A program made the position numbers and the translations under genes. Source: Chryseobacterium potabilaquae (GTDB lineage Bacteria > Bacteroidota > Bacteroidia > Flavobacteriales > Weeksellaceae). From it: a stretch of DNA of 64,000 nt. Positions within the stretch are counted from its first letter, which is position 1. Each line of letters starts with the position of its first letter. Shown piece after piece: positions 62,789 to 64,000 of this stretch. The stretch is taken from positions 124,001-188,000 of the forward strand of contig NZ_CACVBR010000003.1 in assembly GCF_902728265.1 (NCBI RefSeq), in the 5' to 3' direction. The notes under the pieces are model-generated. The model was not told the origin of the DNA. It did not search any database and worked only from the letters and a program-made list of their open reading frames with translations.

Positions 62789-63399
62789 ATTTTTTCAAAC
62801 ACCATATCATAAAATTTATATTCAACGTTATTAATTCCAACGTTTATAAGAGTTATCAACAAGCTAAAAATGATGCATGGGCTAAATCGAACTTTAAGAC
62901 GTTTGGAAAAAACTCTCGTTTACCCGAAATATTTTGGATCAAAAACCCCCAATATATCTCGATGGGAGAAAACTTTAGTTCTTTATTCAATTTAAGATTA
63001 GAAGCATGGGATAGTTTTTACGGTCAAAAATTTAATCCAGAAATATTAATTGGCGATAATGTTATTTTTAATTCTGATGTTCATATTGGTGCTATAGACA
63101 AAATTACGATTGGTAATAATGTTCTAATGGCAAGCAGAATATATATATCAGATCATTATCATGGAGAGATCAGTGGAGTGGATTTAAATAAAGTTCCCAG
63201 TGAAAGGCCACTATCATCTAAAGGACCTGTAGTTATTGAAGACAATGTATGGATAGGCGAAGGAGTATGTATACTACCTGGTGTTACAATTGGGAAAAAC
63301 TCTATAATAGGTGCAAATTCTGTAGTCAACAAAAGTTTCCCGGAAAACTCAGTGATTGCTGGAATACCTGCCAAACTGATAAAAACACTAGAAAAATAA
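62785..63399 (+). CDS. Hexapeptide-repeat acyltransferase (WcaF/WbbJ type)
   Basis: 204 residues. After a charged N-terminal helix come left-handed beta-helix repeats (ILIGDNVIFNSDVHIG, ITIGNNVLMASRIYI, VVIEDNVWIGEGVCILPGVT, IGKNSIIGANSVV). The His in SDHYHGEISG is in the place of the catalytic histidine of this family, and VIAGIPAKLIK is the usual end. It likely O-acetylates a sugar of the surface glycan. It overlaps the preceding gene as ATGA and is 12 bases before the last gene. Confidence 0.87.
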   Translation: MNFFKHHIIKFIFNVINSNVYKSYQQAKNDAWAKSNFKTFGKNSRLPEIFWIKNPQYISMGENFSSLFNLRLEAWDSFYGQKFNPEILIGDNVIFNSDVHIGAIDKITIGNNVLMASRIYISDHYHGEISGVDLNKVPSERPLSSKGPVVIEDNVWIGEGVCILPGVTIGKNSIIGANSVVNKSFPENSVIAGIPAKLIKTLEK

Positions 63400-63411
63400 T
63401 TAACAAATTAA

Positions 63412-64000
63412 ATGAAAACACGAGTTAGAGCGATTGCATATTATTTACCACAATATTATCCTATTCCTGAAAATGATGAATGGTGGGAAAAAGGATTTAC
63501 GGAATGGACCAATGTCACCAAGGCAAAACCGCTTTTTCCAGGACATCATCAGCCCAACTTACCCAGTGAATTGGGATTTTATGATTTACGTATTCCTGAA
63601 ATACGTCAACAACAAGCTGATCTTGCCAGAGAACATGGTATTGAAGGTTTTTGTTATTGGCATTATTGGTTTGGAAATGGAAAACGAATTTTAGATCGTG
63701 TTTTTAAAGAAGTAGTAGAAAGTGGAAAACCAAATTTTCCTTTCTGCCTAGCCTGGGCAAATGAAACCTGGAAAGGTATTTGGCATGGATTAAATGATCA
63801 GATACTAGTAGAACAAACCTATCCGGGTATTGAAGATTATACAGCTCATTTTTATGAGATCCTGCCCGCTCTTAAGGATAGTAGATATATCAAGGTAAAT
63901 AATAAACCTTTGTTCGTTATTTATAAAGCTTTTGATATTCCTAACGTTCAAATATTTTTGGATTTGTGGAATAAACTGGCTAAAGAAAATGGCTTGGAGG
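63412..64000 (+). CDS. WbsX/GH99-like glycosyltransferase-associated protein (partial)
   Basis: Only the first 196 codons are in the window; the gene runs off the right edge. The start MKTRVRAIAYYLPQYYPIPE and the segments EWWEKGFTEWTNVTKAKPLF, GIEGFCYWHYWFGNGKRIL and LAWANETWKGIWHG are those of the WbsX/GH99-like domain found in many O-antigen and capsule clusters. The family has a TIM-barrel glycoside-hydrolase fold and is often joined to glycosyltransferase domains, so the full protein may be much longer. It begins 12 bases after the acyltransferase. Confidence 0.85.
   Translation, partial: MKTRVRAIAYYLPQYYPIPENDEWWEKGFTEWTNVTKAKPLFPGHHQPNLPSELGFYDLRIPEIRQQQADLAREHGIEGFCYWHYWFGNGKRILDRVFKEVVESGKPNFPFCLAWANETWKGIWHGLNDQILVEQTYPGIEDYTAHFYEILPALKDSRYIKVNNKPLFVIYKAFDIPNVQIFLDLWNKLAKENGLE

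Noticed and set aside
1..64000. CRISPR array, transposase or prophage
   Set aside because: I found no regularly spaced repeats and no cas, transposase, integrase or phage structural genes on either strand.

Overview
The window looks like a chromosomal segment of a low-GC Bacteroidota, most likely a flavobacterium of the Chryseobacterium/Weeksellaceae type. The grounds are an AT-rich base composition, promoters of the Bacteroidota form TTTG-N19-TAnnTTTG, a type IX secretion sorting domain, a SusC/SusD pair, a GYDIA-type GHMP kinase, bacillithiol synthesis (BshC) and several small cysteine-rich protein families known from this phylum. The genus is inferred from gene content, not from a marker gene. 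No phage, transposase, insertion sequence or CRISPR array is visible.

Layout. Positions 1-10.4 kb hold housekeeping and envelope genes: a lipoprotein, a U32 hydroxylase/ferredoxin/folate cyclo-ligase operon, an HtrA protease, RidA, LptD divergent from a secreted amidase, ribosomal protein S20 and three tRNA-Glu genes. A 1.17 kb gene-free stretch rich in hairpins (10.4-11.6 kb) precedes a T9SS-secreted protein and a secreted esterase. From 13.8 to 27.6 kb nearly everything is on the minus strand and handles metals. One half is a copper/haem module: an MbnP-like copper protein, an MbnH-like di-haem peroxidase, an outer-membrane barrel, SCO1, a YHS lipoprotein and two paralogous small CNGKC proteins. 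The other half is a Zn/Co/Cd efflux module: a CzcA protein fused to a CzcC-like TolC domain, CzcB, a Fur-family regulator, a Zn-type P-ATPase and a DUF6660-like protein.

From 27.9 to 50.5 kb come aroQ, a FISUMP-domain surface protein, pckA, a GYDIA kinase beside fabD, a LysM/periplasmic-binding fusion, bshC with a putative porin, a SusC/SusD/lipoprotein uptake operon and the conserved rimP-nusA-infB operon. That operon has a consensus promoter and a terminator-like hairpin in its leader, suggesting attenuation.

From 50.7 kb to the end the plus strand carries a surface-glycan cluster. It has UDP-glucose dehydrogenase, RmlB and RmlA, an ABC exporter (Wzm/Wzt with a C-terminal extension), and the enzymes for a dTDP-3-acetamido-3,6-dideoxyhexose (Fuc3NAc or Qui3NAc): two tandem 3,4-ketoisomerase-like cupins, an acetyltransferase and an aminotransferase. 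Glycosyltransferases and a WbsX/GH99-like protein follow, the last running off the window. Most genes here overlap or nearly abut, so the cluster is probably one or two transcripts.

The least described material is the metal region. Three small secreted proteins of two different cysteine-rich families end in the same I-[F/W]-x-P-P tail, two of them as paralogues around SCO1/YHS, and an MbnP/MbnH-like pair occurs with no methanobactin genes in view. These are the best candidates for an uncharacterised envelope metal-handling system.
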